Of a stretch of DNA of 22,265 nucleotides, positions 21,368 to 22,265 are shown one piece after another. A program made the position numbers and the translations under genes. The notes beneath the pieces were generated by a model, which was not told where the DNA came from, did not search any database, and saw only the letters and a program-made list of their open reading frames with translations. Position 1 is the stretch's first letter. Each line of letters begins with the position of its first letter. Origin of the DNA: a virus; the IMG/VR virus record IMGVR_UViG_3300044617_001237, positions 1 through 22,265 of that record; one strand, written 5' to 3'.

Positions 21368-21573
21368 TGGCGAGCCTCCCACGCCGCGCGGGCGCGCCGC
21401 AGGTCGCTTTCAGCGCTGGCGAGCGAGTTCTCCGCCCGCTTCACCATCCGTTGAGCGATCGCCGGGTCTAGCGCCACGACGGAGAGCAGCGTTGCCGCGT
21501 ACCGCTCGCGTTCGTAGTTGACCCGCCCGGCGGCCTCCACGGCCGTCGCGAATAGGCGTTCAAGGTCACTCAC
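21364..21573 (-). CDS. Small helical coiled-coil protein, unrecognised
   Basis: This 69-residue protein (MSDLERLFATAVEAAGRVNYERERYAATLLSVV...) appears all helical with a C-terminal coiled-coil-like stretch (RAENSLASAESDLRRARAAWEA). GTG at 21573 overlaps the upstream stop (GTGA), and its stop gives ATGA. Set between two possible replication-accessory genes; no activity can be named. Confidence 0.5.
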   Translation of the reverse strand: MSDLERLFATAVEAAGRVNYERERYAATLLSVVALDPAIAQRMVKRAENSLASAESDLRRARAAWEARQ

Positions 21574-22259
21574 GATCCACCCCCGCCCGCTTTCTGAACC
21601 TGGGTCCGGCTCTCGCGCTTGAGCATGTCCGCGAGCTGCCGATCGAGGTGCCGGCGTCGCTCAAGGTCCGAGGCCATCCCGCCCCGCACGGACAGCCTTC
21701 GAGCCTCTTCCTTGTCTCGCGCCTCCTGCTCGGCCTTAGCTTGGCGCTGGGCTTCACCATTGCCACCGTCCGCGCGTTCGGACGGAAAACTTGACCCGAG
21801 AGCCGAGTTTCCGCCATCGTGCGCTAGCGGCGATTCTGTGGAGTTTGTGGGCAAGGCGCCGTTTTCGGCCCTTTGAGACGCGAGAAGCTCCTCCGCACGC
21901 CGCCGCCGCGCCGACAGCCGCTCGGCGAGGTCCACGACGTCCGCGAGCGTCGGGGGGTAGTTCCGCCCATCGGGGGCCTTCGCTCGAGTCGCGGCCTCCA
22001 CGGCCCGCGCGCACTCGTCGAGGGTGTAGCTCCCAAGCTCGGCGACGAACGCGCGGCCGGTGTCGGCGGTCACGGGGAAGCGCGCGCCGTACACCGCGGC
22101 GAGGTAGCGCATGGCGTGGTTGGCGAGCTCGGCGTGGTTTCGCGCGGGCTTGCCCTCGCTGACGAAGGCCAGCTTCGCGACGGCGGGGTGCGGCGGCGCC
22201 ACGGGACCGACGGCGTGCGAGGAATCGGGGGACGGGGCGGGGAGTTGCGGGGCGTTCAT
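21570..22259 (-). CDS. Possible replication accessory or helicase-loader-like protein
   Basis: This 229-residue protein begins with a Pro-rich leader (MNAPQLPAPSPDSSHAVG). A helical domain follows (about 40-115) with HAMRYLAAVYGARFPVTADTGRAFVAELGSYTLDECARAVEAATRA and then NYPPTLADVVDLAE. A helix bundle ending in Tyr-Pro-Pro-(Thr/Ser)-x-Ala-Asp-Val recalls phage helicase loaders of the G39P/G40P-inhibitor type, which bring DnaB-like helicase to the origin. The second half is a charged, probably disordered or coiled-coil region (QAKAEQEARDKEEARRL). The match is by pattern only; a phage replication organiser or an unrelated family is possible. ATG at 22259 lies six bases from the window edge, so the upstream context is not visible. 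Confidence 0.5.
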   Translation of the reverse strand: MNAPQLPAPSPDSSHAVGPVAPPHPAVAKLAFVSEGKPARNHAELANHAMRYLAAVYGARFPVTADTGRAFVAELGSYTLDECARAVEAATRAKAPDGRNYPPTLADVVDLAERLSARRRRAEELLASQRAENGALPTNSTESPLAHDGGNSALGSSFPSERADGGNGEAQRQAKAEQEARDKEEARRLSVRGGMASDLERRRHLDRQLADMLKRESRTQVQKAGGGGS

Positions 22260-22265
22260 GGGCGG

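Noticed and set aside
1-22265. tRNA genes, CRISPR arrays, insertion sequences, integrase or attachment sites
   Set aside because: None could be recognised; the window is almost fully covered by protein genes, and its short gaps hold only the hairpins and motifs listed.

Overview
The window looks like part of a tailed double-stranded DNA phage (or prophage) of a GC-rich Gram-negative host. It is about two thirds GC by eye and almost fully coding, with 37 supported protein genes and no RNA gene or CRISPR array seen. The Gram-negative inference rests on tail-tip genes ordered like the Rhodobacter gene transfer agent (hub, NlpC/P60 peptidase, large tip protein) and on a lipobox lipoprotein after the lysis-type genes. 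The genome has two arms that converge near 7.5 kb.

Rightward late arm (1-7496). It starts inside a large hub protein of the DUF2163/BR0599 (GTA g13, lambda gpL-like) type fused behind beta-helix modules. It continues with an NlpC/P60 peptidase, a 902-residue tip/fibre protein that lacks the GTA TIM-barrel region, and a DUF2793-like, jelly-roll receptor-binding candidate. A lysis-type cassette follows: two small membrane proteins, one unknown and one lipoprotein. No endolysin is recognisable.

Leftward arm (22259-7584, 29 genes on the minus strand). It appears to be three transcription units, separated at 20.7 kb and 14.4 kb. Both boundaries carry the same near-identical 21-bp motif, and the 14.4 kb one also has a strong intrinsic terminator. 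Unit 1 (22259-20789) has a possible replication-accessory protein and two unknowns. Unit 2 (20638-14475) has small accessory proteins and then a recombination module: HTH protein, YqaJ-type exonuclease, a protein in the RecT position, and an SbcC/Rad50-like ATPase. Unit 3 (14369-7584) has a SNF2-type helicase, an N4/N6 DNA methylase, a Lar-like zinc ribbon, a RusA resolvase, an unexpected beta-helix protein, a zinc-ribbon protein and a miniature C5-cytosine methylase. This looks like a DNA-processing and anti-restriction set.

Twenty leftward junctions use 4-base stop/start overlaps, mostly GTGA and often followed by GCGA, so translational coupling appears to be the rule. This pattern was also used to choose starts. 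Best leads: the duplicated boundary motif, the RecT-position protein, the helicase/methylase pair, the beta-helix in the early arm and the beta-helix/hub fusion.
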